Origin: an uncultured Caryophanales bacterium
GTDB taxonomy: Bacteria > Bacillota_I > Bacilli_A > RF39 > UBA660
Assembly (NCBI GenBank): GCA_946535455.1
Contig: CAMNDO010000056.1
Location: 1-5,277, forward strand
Direction of reading: 5' to 3'
DNA length: 5,277 bases
Part shown: piece after piece, positions 1 through 5,135 of the stretch
How positions within the stretch are numbered: position 1 is the first letter of the stretch
Layout: every line of letters starts with the position of its first letter
Notes under the pieces: model-generated
Databases searched by the model: none
What the model was told of the DNA's origin: nothing
Seen by the model: only the letters and a program-made list of their open reading frames with translations
Position numbers and translations under genes: made by a program

Positions 1-590
1 CTTGCGGTTCCTTTAATCCATGTCGCATAAATCACTACATGATTCGAAATTCCTGTTGGACTTTCTAATTTGACTTGACTCTTTGCTCTTCTTACATAAT
101 TATCATCATGTTTTAAACTAACTTTAATATTAGCTCCTTCTCTTCCTCTACACATCTCATGATCCATCTCATGAACGGCATCTTCTGGTAATAGCATACT
201 AACTTCTTCTAGCTTATTATCTTCTTTTTTTCCGCATCCTAAAGAATATGCATATGCATATTGATTTTTTAGTTTTACAACTCTTACAAATGTCTTTTCA
301 CTATTACAAGATTTTTGAGACATTGATACATCTTCCAATAAATCTTTTTCCTGTAATTCTTGGTAAGTAACATAAGCACATCCTGTATCATGATGTCCAA
401 ACATATCTTGATTATAGGAATCTACATATAGTCTTGCACTACTCACCATTCCAATCGCATACGTCTCATAATTCTTTTTCTCACTTTGCAATTGTACTTC
501 TCGAATCACTGGAAAAGCTAATGCCATAATGATTCCTAATACAACAATTGCCACTAACAATTCTACTAAAGTAAAACCTTTTTCCTTCAT
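1..590 (-). CDS. Type IV pilin-like (prepilin N-terminal methylation domain) protein, 3' end beyond the window
   Basis: The reading frame opens with ATG at 590-588 and stays open for 196 codons to the left edge, so the C-terminus is missing. The N-terminus MKEKGFTLVELL is a textbook prepilin peptidase site: a short basic leader, cleavage expected between G5 and F6, and the conserved Glu at +5 (E10). A hydrophobic helix follows to about residue 28. Such proteins are cleaved and N-methylated by a PilD/ComC-type peptidase and assembled into type IV pili, competence pseudopili or type II-like filaments at the cell surface. The globular part has four cysteines (C71, C95, C119, C147), which could form disulfides outside the cell; that is inference. 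It has its own SD (AGGTGAT, 594-600) and promoter, and lies behind the rseP terminator, so it is probably not part of that operon. The exact subfamily and the filament system cannot be told from this fragment. No peptidase, ATPase or other pilus gene is in the window. Confidence 0.88.
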   Translation of the reverse strand, partial: MKEKGFTLVELLVAIVVLGIIMALAFPVIREVQLQSEKKNYETYAIGMVSSARLYVDSYNQDMFGHHDTGCAYVTYQELQEKDLLEDVSMSQKSCNSEKTFVRVVKLKNQYAYAYSLGCGKKEDNKLEEVSMLLPEDAVHEMDHEMCRGREGANIKVSLKHDDNYVRRAKSQVKLESPTGISNHVVIYATWIKGTA

Positions 591-593
591 AAT

Positions 594-621
594 ATCACCT
601 ATCTTTACTTATATTATAACA
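594..621 (-). promoter_or_regulatory. Extended -10 promoter and SD for the pilin-like gene
   Basis: Read on the minus strand, 621-613 is TGTTATAAT, a full TATAAT preceded by TGn (extended -10). No good -35 hexamer lies 17 bases upstream, where the rseP terminator sits; extended -10 promoters often manage without one. The expected start near 606 gives a leader of roughly 16 bases holding only the SD AGGTGAT (600-594), which matches the 16S anti-SD region, five or fewer bases before the ATG. Confidence 0.6.
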
Positions 622-630
622 AGAAAAAAG

Positions 631-652
631 AAAAAAGGAAGAAAATCTTCCT
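631..652 (-). terminator. Intrinsic terminator of the uppS-cdsA-rseP operon
   Basis: On the minus strand GGAAGA (651-646), loop TTT, TCTTCC (642-637) forms a 6-bp stem, extended by one A-T pair (652/636), followed by a run of T (636-631) and further T-rich sequence. It begins immediately after the rseP TAG stop (655-653) and precedes the -10 of the pilin-like gene. Confidence 0.75.
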
Positions 653-1705
653 CTAAAATAATCTTAAAATGTCATTAAATGTAATTATTATCATCAATAG
701 CATTAAAAGAATTAAGAATATGGCATGAATTTTGTTCTCTAAATCTGGATTTATTGGAGATCCTTTTATCTTTTCAATAATGATAAATAAGATATGACCT
801 CCGTCAAAAGCAGGAATAGGAAGTAAATTAATAAACCCTACATTGACACTTAAAAATGCCATTAAATATAAAATATTCGCAATCCCAGCAGTTCTTTGTG
901 CGCCTACTACAGAATAGATTCCTACAGGACCTGCTAGTTGGTTTAATTTTACTCCACCTGTAAATAACATTCCAATCGTAATAAACATTTGTTTAAACAT
1001 CGAAATGGTTTTTTTATAAGTATAAACAATCGCATTCACAAACCCAGTAGTTTTCTTTTGTTTAAATCCAATTCCATATCGATAAGATACTTCTTTTCCT
1101 TTTCCAACTTTCTTTGGTTTTACTAAGTAGGTTTCTTCTATCCCATTTTCTTTTTCTACGACGATTTCATTTTTCTTCGTAGGTTCTGCTATAGCAAGGT
1201 ATAAAGAAACATCATCATTTGTCGTAATTTTATGCCCATTAATTTTTAAAATACGATCTCCTTTTTCTAATCCTACAGATGCAGCAGCAGAGTTTTTCTC
1301 CACTGTACTAATCACAGGATTCATCGTATTTCCACCCCATACAAGAGCAATGAAAAATAATAAAAGAATGGCTAATAAAAAGTTGTTAACTGGTCCAAAT
1401 ACCATAATCAAAAATCTTTGCCAAGCTTTCTTCGATTGTAATCTTTTATTCTTAGGTACTTTTTTTGCATCATCATCGTCTAAATCTTCCCCAGCTAATT
1501 GACAAAAACCTCCAATTGGAATGGCTCTTAAATTATATTCCGTGTCTCCTTTTTTAAAACCACAAAGTTTAGGTCCCATCCCAATCGCAAATTCATAAAC
1601 ATAAACACCATTTAGTTTTGCTAAAAGGAAATGACCTGCTTCGTGAACAAAAACAATGACACCAAGGATAATAATAAATAATAGTAAATTAAGTAAAATT
1701 GTCAA
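653..1705 (-). CDS. rseP: RIP metalloprotease RseP/RasP (site-2 protease), TTG start
   Basis: This is a 350-residue intramembrane zinc protease of the S2P (M50) family. The zinc-binding HEAGH motif is at residues 21-25 in the first membrane helix; the conserved FGPVNNFL segment is at 103-110 next to the second helix; one PDZ domain spans about 127-200 (VGLEKGD 144-150, then RILKING 151-157); the third zinc ligand region, LLPIPAFDGGH, is at 294-304 with D301. A final helix spans about 328-345. In Bacillus the homologue RasP cuts anti-sigma factors (RsiW) and cleared signal peptides. The substrate here is not known. The start codon is TTG (1705-1703), chosen because a strong SD, AGGAGGG, lies five bases upstream and the N-terminus then has the family's usual length before HExxH. 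It is the last gene of the operon, 10 bases after cdsA. dxr, which in many Bacillota sits between cdsA and rseP, is absent here. Confidence 0.95.
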   Translation of the reverse strand: MTILLNLLLFIIILGVIVFVHEAGHFLLAKLNGVYVYEFAIGMGPKLCGFKKGDTEYNLRAIPIGGFCQLAGEDLDDDDAKKVPKNKRLQSKKAWQRFLIMVFGPVNNFLLAILLLFFIALVWGGNTMNPVISTVEKNSAAASVGLEKGDRILKINGHKITTNDDVSLYLAIAEPTKKNEIVVEKENGIEETYLVKPKKVGKGKEVSYRYGIGFKQKKTTGFVNAIVYTYKKTISMFKQMFITIGMLFTGGVKLNQLAGPVGIYSVVGAQRTAGIANILYLMAFLSVNVGFINLLPIPAFDGGHILFIIIEKIKGSPINPDLENKIHAIFLILLMLLMIIITFNDILRLF

Positions 1706-1710
1706 AATAT

Positions 1711-1717
1711 CCCTCCT
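1711..1717 (-). promoter_or_regulatory. Ribosome binding site that fixes the TTG start of rseP
   Basis: AGGAGGG (1717-1711, minus strand) lies five bases before the TTG. Two bases of the cdsA TAG stop (1718-1716) are part of this SD. The stretch AGGAGGGATATT is identical to the one before the rpsP ATG, which supports the non-ATG start. Confidence 0.85.
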
Positions 1718-2516
1718 ATAATATACCTAGTAACATAATAAATGCTAATGTTACAAAAATTAAACTATCCATACGGTCTAGTATTCCCCCATGCGCAGGA
1801 ATTAATCTTGAAAAATCTTTCACATCATAATAACGCTTCATCGAAGAAAATACCAAATCTCCTAATTGTCCTACACAAGAAAGTAAGAATGTTGCTCCTA
1901 CCACTAATGGTAAAGATGCATTTGCATGTATGACTGTCATATAAAAGGCAGTCGCCACAAAAGTACCCATCACAAGCCCTCCAATTAATCCTTCAATTGT
2001 TTTATTCGGACTAATATGAGGAGCTAATTTGTGTTCTCCTACTAATGTTCCTGTAAATAAAGCAAATGTATCTGTAATCGTTGTAATTAATAATATGTAT
2101 ATTAAATAACTAATATCATAATTTCTTGTAATAATCATTAAATTAAAACTAAATCCAATAAACAATACCGATCCAATTAAGAATAATGCATCATTTAAAT
2201 TATATCGATCTTTTCCTGAAATAAATACCATAGGACTTAAAAATAAGAAAATAAGTACTGCCATGACACGATAATCAAAATAATAATAAAACTCAATAGA
2301 CTCTGTATTATATAAACAAAAATATCCTGTTAAAGCATAAGCAAATACTTTTAAAAGAAAAGGAAATTGTTTTTTACTTTCTCTTACTTTTAATAATTCA
2401 TGTAATCCTAATAAACTCAGTACCGACATAAACAAAGCAAAAGGAAGTTCTCCTACTACACAAAAAGGGATAAAAATAGCACAAATTAAAATAGCACTTA
2501 AAATTCTTTTTTTCAT
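1716..2516 (-). CDS. cdsA: Phosphatidate cytidylyltransferase (CDP-diacylglycerol synthase)
   Basis: The enzyme makes CDP-diacylglycerol from phosphatidic acid and CTP, the branch-point precursor of phosphatidylglycerol, cardiolipin and other phospholipids, in the cytoplasmic membrane. The 266 residues are mostly hydrophobic, with about eight membrane segments, as expected for the family. The complete CDS signature lies at residues 224-250: S224, K227-R228, K233-D234, S236, P240, H242-G243-G244, D247-R248 and D250. A second conserved block spans 149-176 (DTFALFTG, then SPNKTIEG), matching the usual D-x-x-A-Y-x-x-G and SPxKTxEG motifs. The ATG overlaps the uppS TGA in an ATGA junction, suggesting translational coupling; an SD (GGAGG, 2527-2523) lies inside the last uppS codons. 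It is the middle gene of uppS-cdsA-rseP. Length and motifs are intact. Confidence 0.96.
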   Translation of the reverse strand: MKKRILSAILICAIFIPFCVVGELPFALFMSVLSLLGLHELLKVRESKKQFPFLLKVFAYALTGYFCLYNTESIEFYYYFDYRVMAVLIFLFLSPMVFISGKDRYNLNDALFLIGSVLFIGFSFNLMIITRNYDISYLIYILLITTITDTFALFTGTLVGEHKLAPHISPNKTIEGLIGGLVMGTFVATAFYMTVIHANASLPLVVGATFLLSCVGQLGDLVFSSMKRYYDVKDFSRLIPAHGGILDRMDSLIFVTLAFIMLLGIL

Positions 2517-3223
2517 TCTGATCCTCCAAATCTACGATTTCTATTTTGAAATTCTAAAAGAGCTTTATCCAATTCTTCTTTTGAAAAATCCGGAAAAAGG
2601 ACTTTTGGAAAATAAAACTCTGCATAACTTGCTTGATACATCATAAAATTACTTAATCGATATTCTCCACTCGTACGAATAACAAAATCTAGTGGAGGTA
2701 AATTTTGATATAAATGTTCTTGAAAATATTCTTCTGTAATCTCATCTAATGTAATTTTTCCTTCTTGATATGCTTCACATAATTTTTTTGTTGTATCAAT
2801 CACTTCTGCATGAGATCCATAATTTAGACAAATATTTAAAACAAATCCATCGTTATTTTTCGTCTCTTCCATTAAAGTATCCATCGCATGTAATACTTTA
2901 TCGGATAATGGTTCTCTTCTACCAGAAAACAAAACCTTCGCATTTCTTTCTTTTAAAAAAGAAAACTCTTTTTCAAAAATGGATAAAAATAAATCCATTA
3001 AATAATCAACTTCCTGTTGTTCTCTTTTAAAGTTTTCTGTGGAAAAAGCATATAAAGAGCAATAAGAAATTCCTAAATCAATCATGTGATTACAAAGTTC
3101 TTTAATGGTTCCTACAGCATGTTTATGCCCCATGGTTCTAGGCAATCCTCTCTTCGTTGCCCATCTACCATTTCCATCCATAATAATCCCAATATGTTGG
3201 GGTAAAGCTTGTTTATTTTCCAT
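2513..3223 (-). CDS. uppS: Isoprenyl transferase (undecaprenyl diphosphate synthase, cis-prenyltransferase)
   Basis: A cytoplasmic cis-prenyltransferase that extends farnesyl diphosphate with isopentenyl diphosphate to give undecaprenyl diphosphate, the lipid carrier for peptidoglycan and other wall polymers. The 236 residues match the family's usual length. Visible motifs are MDGNGRWA at 15-22, with D16 equivalent to the magnesium-binding Asp26 of E. coli; GHK at 32-34; YAFSTENFKR at 58-67; RTSGE at 183-187 followed by RLSNF at 189-193; YAEFYF at 200-205, with E202 as the second metal-binding acidic residue; and the C-terminal RRFGG. The block normally written NYGGR reads NYGSH (134-138), a departure worth noting. 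The ATG at 3223 has SD GAGGT (3234-3230). It is the first gene of its operon. The chain length of the product cannot be read from sequence with certainty. Confidence 0.96.
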   Translation of the reverse strand: MENKQALPQHIGIIMDGNGRWATKRGLPRTMGHKHAVGTIKELCNHMIDLGISYCSLYAFSTENFKREQQEVDYLMDLFLSIFEKEFSFLKERNAKVLFSGRREPLSDKVLHAMDTLMEETKNNDGFVLNICLNYGSHAEVIDTTKKLCEAYQEGKITLDEITEEYFQEHLYQNLPPLDFVIRTSGEYRLSNFMMYQASYAEFYFPKVLFPDFSKEELDKALLEFQNRNRRFGGSE

Positions 3224-3241
3224 ATCGATACCTCATAAATT

Positions 3242-3247
3242 ATTATA
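3242..3247 (-). promoter_or_regulatory. Candidate -10 box of the uppS-cdsA-rseP operon
   Basis: Minus-strand TATAAT at 3247-3242 within GTATATAATA. The region 17 bases upstream (3270-3265, TTTCTT) is a poor -35 and belongs to the terminator tail of khpA. A start near 3235 would leave a leader of about 12 bases, just enough to contain the SD. Read-through from rpsP-khpA, or a promoter I cannot see, could also drive the operon. Confidence 0.5.
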
Positions 3248-3258
3248 TACCAGAGGCC

Positions 3259-3284
3259 AAAAAAAAGAAAGTCCTAAGACTTCC
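3259..3284 (-). terminator. Intrinsic terminator after khpA
   Basis: On the minus strand GGAAGTC (3284-3278), loop TTAG (3277-3274), GACTTTC (3273-3267) gives a 7-bp stem with one G-U pair, followed directly by eight T (3266-3259). The first base of the stem is the last base of the khpA TAG stop, so the hairpin starts at the end of the gene. Confidence 0.88.
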
Positions 3285-3532
3285 TAAAATTTATCAATGT
3301 CAATCTTGATATACTTATTTTCTTTGATAGCACTACTTGCTTGTACTAGGGTACGAATGGCATTTGCCGTACGTCCTTCACGACCAATCACTCTACCCAT
3401 ATCTTCATCTTCTACCATAACTTGAATCAACATAACATTCTCTTCTTCTGTAGGGAATTCTTTTACGCTGACTGCATCAGGATTTTGTACCAAAGATTTT
3501 ACAATTTCTTCTGTTAATTCTACTAATCCCAT
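3284..3532 (-). CDS. khpA: KH-domain RNA-binding protein KhpA (YlqC family)
   Basis: This 82-residue protein is essentially one KH domain. The RNA-contacting GxxG loop is GREG at residues 50-53, inside GRVIGREGRTANAIRTLV (46-63), which is characteristic of the YlqC/KhpA family. KhpA is known from other Bacillota to pair with KhpB (Jag/EloR) and to affect cell elongation, division and small-RNA-linked regulation; which of these holds here is not shown. It follows rpsP with a one-base overlap (TAATG, where the last A of the stop is the first base of the ATG), so translation is probably coupled. An SD-like AAGGG lies in the last rpsP codons. In many Bacillota the order is rpsP-khpA-rimM-trmD; here a terminator follows khpA directly. 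Confidence 0.93.
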   Translation of the reverse strand: MGLVELTEEIVKSLVQNPDAVSVKEFPTEEENVMLIQVMVEDEDMGRVIGREGRTANAIRTLVQASSAIKENKYIKIDIDKF

Positions 3533-3807
3533 TATTCATTACCCTTTTTCTTAGAATCTGCAAATTTCTTCATGATACCTTCTTTACTTAATAAATTACG
3601 AACAGTATCTGTAGGAATTGCTCCATTCTTTAACCATTTTAAAGCAACTTCTTCATTGATTTTTACAGAAGCTTCACCGATAGGAGAATAAGTTCCTATT
3701 AATTCTAAATACTCTCCATCTCTAGGACGACGAGAATCAGTAGCTACGATACGATACGTTGGTCTTTTCTTCGCACCCATTCTTGTTAATCTTAATTTAA
3801 CTGCCAT
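3532..3807 (-). CDS. rpsP: 30S ribosomal protein bS16
   Basis: A small-subunit ribosomal protein that helps assemble the 5' domain of 16S rRNA. The 91 residues match the family's usual length, and the N-terminal signature is nearly complete: [20 protein letters not shown] at 1-20, then DSRRPRDG at 24-31 and IGTYSP at 37-42. The later conserved block with W59 and the basic C-terminus (KKKGNE) also fit. The ATG is preceded by a strong SD, AAGGAGGG, five bases upstream, and by a consensus sigma-A promoter, consistent with the high expression expected of a ribosomal protein. It is the first gene of a two-gene unit with khpA. Confidence 0.98.
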   Translation of the reverse strand: MAVKLRLTRMGAKKRPTYRIVATDSRRPRDGEYLELIGTYSPIGEASVKINEEVALKWLKNGAIPTDTVRNLLSKEGIMKKFADSKKKGNE

Positions 3808-3833
3808 AATATCCCTCCTTCAATAACAAAGAT

Positions 3834-3862
3834 ATTATACAAAACAAAAAAACAGATGTCAA
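3834..3862 (-). promoter_or_regulatory. Consensus sigma-A promoter of rpsP-khpA
   Basis: On the minus strand TTGACA (3862-3857) and TATAAT (3839-3834) are separated by exactly 17 bases: both hexamers are perfect. The expected start near 3827 gives a leader of about 20 bases holding the SD. The -35 lies in the 3' arm of the cotE terminator hairpin and the spacer is its T-tract, so the two signals share the same bases. Confidence 0.9.
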
Positions 3863-3881
3863 CTATTTTTTGTTGACATCT
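3846..3881 (-). terminator. Intrinsic terminator of cotE, overlapping the rpsP promoter
   Basis: A perfect 10-bp inverted repeat (3854-3863 and 3872-3881, AGATGTCAAC on the minus strand and its complement) has an 8-base A/T loop. On the minus strand it is followed by one G and then seven T (3852-3846). The 5' arm encodes the last CotE residues, and the TAG stop spans the loop edge and the first base of the 3' arm. Confidence 0.85.
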
Positions 3882-4393
3882 ACATTTTCTTCAATAAAAT
3901 CATCTTCTAATGTTTCTACGAAAGAAGGGTCTTCTTCTAAAATATCATCCCATGGTTCTTCTTCTAAATTCGCTTCAATTTTCACTTTTACATCTCCTAC
4001 CAATTCAATTCCTAATTCTTTCTCAATCGTATATACAATGTCTTGTCCTTCTATTTCTACACTGCTACATGTAGGTTGTTTTAAACTACGAATAATGACT
4101 TCTTCCGAAGAAATATCTTCTACTTCTCGCATATGAACTACTTCATGATACGAATTGGTTTCTTTCACAACATCTGTCTTCATATCATTGTCATAAGAAT
4201 ACCAAATATTCACATCATAACTTCCATCAATCACAATGTCATTTCCTTTTTTCACTCCAGAAAATTGATGATTGATCACCCAACAACCTAATATGGTAGA
4301 GGGATTACTCACAGATACTTTATGATGTGATGTAAATAATCTTTTTCCTTTCGCAATAACCGCTTTGGTTACAATTTCTTTATAATTTGGCAT
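3863..4393 (-). CDS. cotE: CotE-family outer spore coat morphogenetic protein
   Basis: CotE is made in the mother cell during sporulation and directs assembly of the outer coat around the forespore. The 176 residues are close to the Bacillus protein in length, and I recognise it by aligned landmarks: YKEIVTKAVIAKGKR at 4-18, STILGCWVINH at 32-42, IDGSYDVNIWYSY at 55-67, KQPTC at 105-109 and the VVGETKV-like block LVGDVKVKIE at 131-140. The C-terminus is strongly acidic (14 Asp/Glu in residues 144-170), as in the Bacillus protein. The ATG has SD GGGAGG (4404-4399) five bases upstream. It stands alone, transcribed toward rpsP and diverging from a phospholipase-like gene; in Bacillus cotE lies beside mutS-mutL. 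A sporulation sigma factor should read it, but I could not identify a convincing promoter. Its presence implies that the organism forms spores or descends from ones that did. Confidence 0.93.
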   Translation of the reverse strand: MPNYKEIVTKAVIAKGKRLFTSHHKVSVSNPSTILGCWVINHQFSGVKKGNDIVIDGSYDVNIWYSYDNDMKTDVVKETNSYHEVVHMREVEDISSEEVIIRSLKQPTCSSVEIEGQDIVYTIEKELGIELVGDVKVKIEANLEEEPWDDILEEDPSFVETLEDDFIEENVDVNKK

Positions 4394-4466
4394 AACGTCC
4401 TCCCAGTTTAATATATGTAAAAGCCTAAAAAAAAGTACTAAAAAGAAACAAAGAAAAAAAAATGAA

Positions 4467-4491
4467 TGTTATAATAAGAATCATAGGAGGG
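4467..4491 (+). promoter_or_regulatory. Extended -10 promoter and SD of the phospholipase C-like gene
   Basis: TGTTATAAT at 4467-4475 is a full -10 with the TGn extension, the same nine bases as in the pilin-like gene's promoter. The -35 region is A-rich with no match. A start near 4482 leaves a leader of about 15 bases. The SD AGGAGGG (4485-4491) is five bases before the ATG. Confidence 0.65.
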
Positions 4492-4496
4492 ATTTT

Positions 4497-5123
4497 ATGG
4501 CATCATCATTAATGCATTTAGCCATTGCCAAAAAAGTATTAGACTATACGTATGTCAGAAATACAAAAGACTATTTCTTAGGTTCCATCGCACCTGATAT
4601 TTCAAGACAAATTGGAGACAGTAAAGAAAAATCTCATTTTTCTATTAATAGTATCAATGAAGATACTCCAAATTTAGAATTATTTATCAAACGATATCCT
4701 AATTTTAAAAATACTGCTTTTGATTTAGGATATTTTACTCATTTATATGCAGATAAAGTTTGGATGGAAGAATTCTTACCAAAAATTACAACATCTCATT
4801 CCATTCAATTATTAGATGGCACTGTACAAGAAATGAATGAAGAAGAAATCACGAGATTGTTATACTCAGATTATACAAGTTTAACATCTCAAATTATAGA
4901 TGCCTATGAATTAGATTTATCCTTATTTTATGAAGAATTCCAAAAACCAACCACAGACATGATAGAAGTTCCAGTAGATCAGTTGGATTTATTATTAAAC
5001 AAAATGGGAATCATCATTCAAAATGCACAAGGAGAAAAAAGTTATACCATAGACTTTCAAGAAGTAAAAGACTATATTGATGATACGAGTAAAAGAATTA
5101 TAGAAGAATTAAAAAAGCACTAA
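4497..5123 (+). CDS. Zinc-dependent phospholipase C-like family protein
   Basis: A 208-residue protein with the layout of the bacterial Zn_dep_PLPC family: an N-terminal MHLAIAKKV with H7, FLGSIAPDISR at 27-37 with D34, KSHFS at 45-49 with H47, and LGYFTHLYADKVWMEEF at 77-93 with H82 and D86. These His/Asp residues are the likely metal ligands, by analogy with clostridial phospholipase C and S1/P1 nucleases. No signal peptide or membrane segment is visible, so unlike the secreted toxins it is probably cytoplasmic, and its true substrate (phospholipid or another phosphoester) is unknown. The C-terminal 120 residues are rich in Asp/Glu and predicted helical, without motifs I know. The start is fixed by the SD AGGAGGG and an extended -10. 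It diverges from cotE across about 100 bases and ends in its own terminator, so it is monocistronic. Codon use looks like that of its neighbours. Confidence 0.75.
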   Translation: MASSLMHLAIAKKVLDYTYVRNTKDYFLGSIAPDISRQIGDSKEKSHFSINSINEDTPNLELFIKRYPNFKNTAFDLGYFTHLYADKVWMEEFLPKITTSHSIQLLDGTVQEMNEEEITRLLYSDYTSLTSQIIDAYELDLSLFYEEFQKPTTDMIEVPVDQLDLLLNKMGIIIQNAQGEKSYTIDFQEVKDYIDDTSKRIIEELKKH

Positions 5124-5135
5124 AGTGCTTTTTTT
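5111..5135 (+). terminator. Intrinsic terminator of the phospholipase C-like gene, possibly bidirectional
   Basis: AAAAAAGCAC (5111-5120), loop TAAA, GTGCTTTTTT (5125-5134) forms a stem whose G/C core is GCAC/GTGC, with seven T ending at 5135. The TAA stop (5121-5123) is in the loop, and the 5' arm encodes the last residues. The A-run on the left gives a T-run on the other strand, so it could also stop a convergent transcript. Confidence 0.82.

Noticed and set aside
141..183. A short direct repeat, CATGAGATG twice (His-Glu-Met, Asp, His-Glu-Met), in the pilin-like gene
   Set aside because: Two copies only and in frame; a small local duplication with no wider structure.
245..262. A perfect 18-bp palindrome (AATATGCAT and its complement) within the pilin-like gene
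   Set aside because: It arises from alternating TAT and GCA codons (Tyr-Ala-Tyr-Ala) in a coding region; there is no T-tract, promoter or second copy to suggest an operator or hairpin.
1742..1933. Plus-strand open frame of 63 codons
   Set aside because: It is antisense to cdsA, which has a complete family signature; it has no SD and no recognisable product.
2770..3287. Two plus-strand open frames opposite uppS
   Set aside because: Shadows of the strongly supported uppS; no SD, no motif.
3870..4136. Plus-strand open frame of 88 codons opposite cotE
   Set aside because: Its Ser-rich translation is the complement of the acidic GAA/GAT codons of CotE; no SD. The possible antisense promoter nearby is reported as an RNA, not a protein, hypothesis.
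4410..4468. Sigma-E-like -10 sequences upstream of cotE (CATATATT at 4417-4410 and CATTCATT at 4468-4461, minus strand)
   Set aside because: The first would start transcription inside the SD and the second lacks a -35-like partner at the right distance, so neither can be called although a sporulation promoter is expected here.
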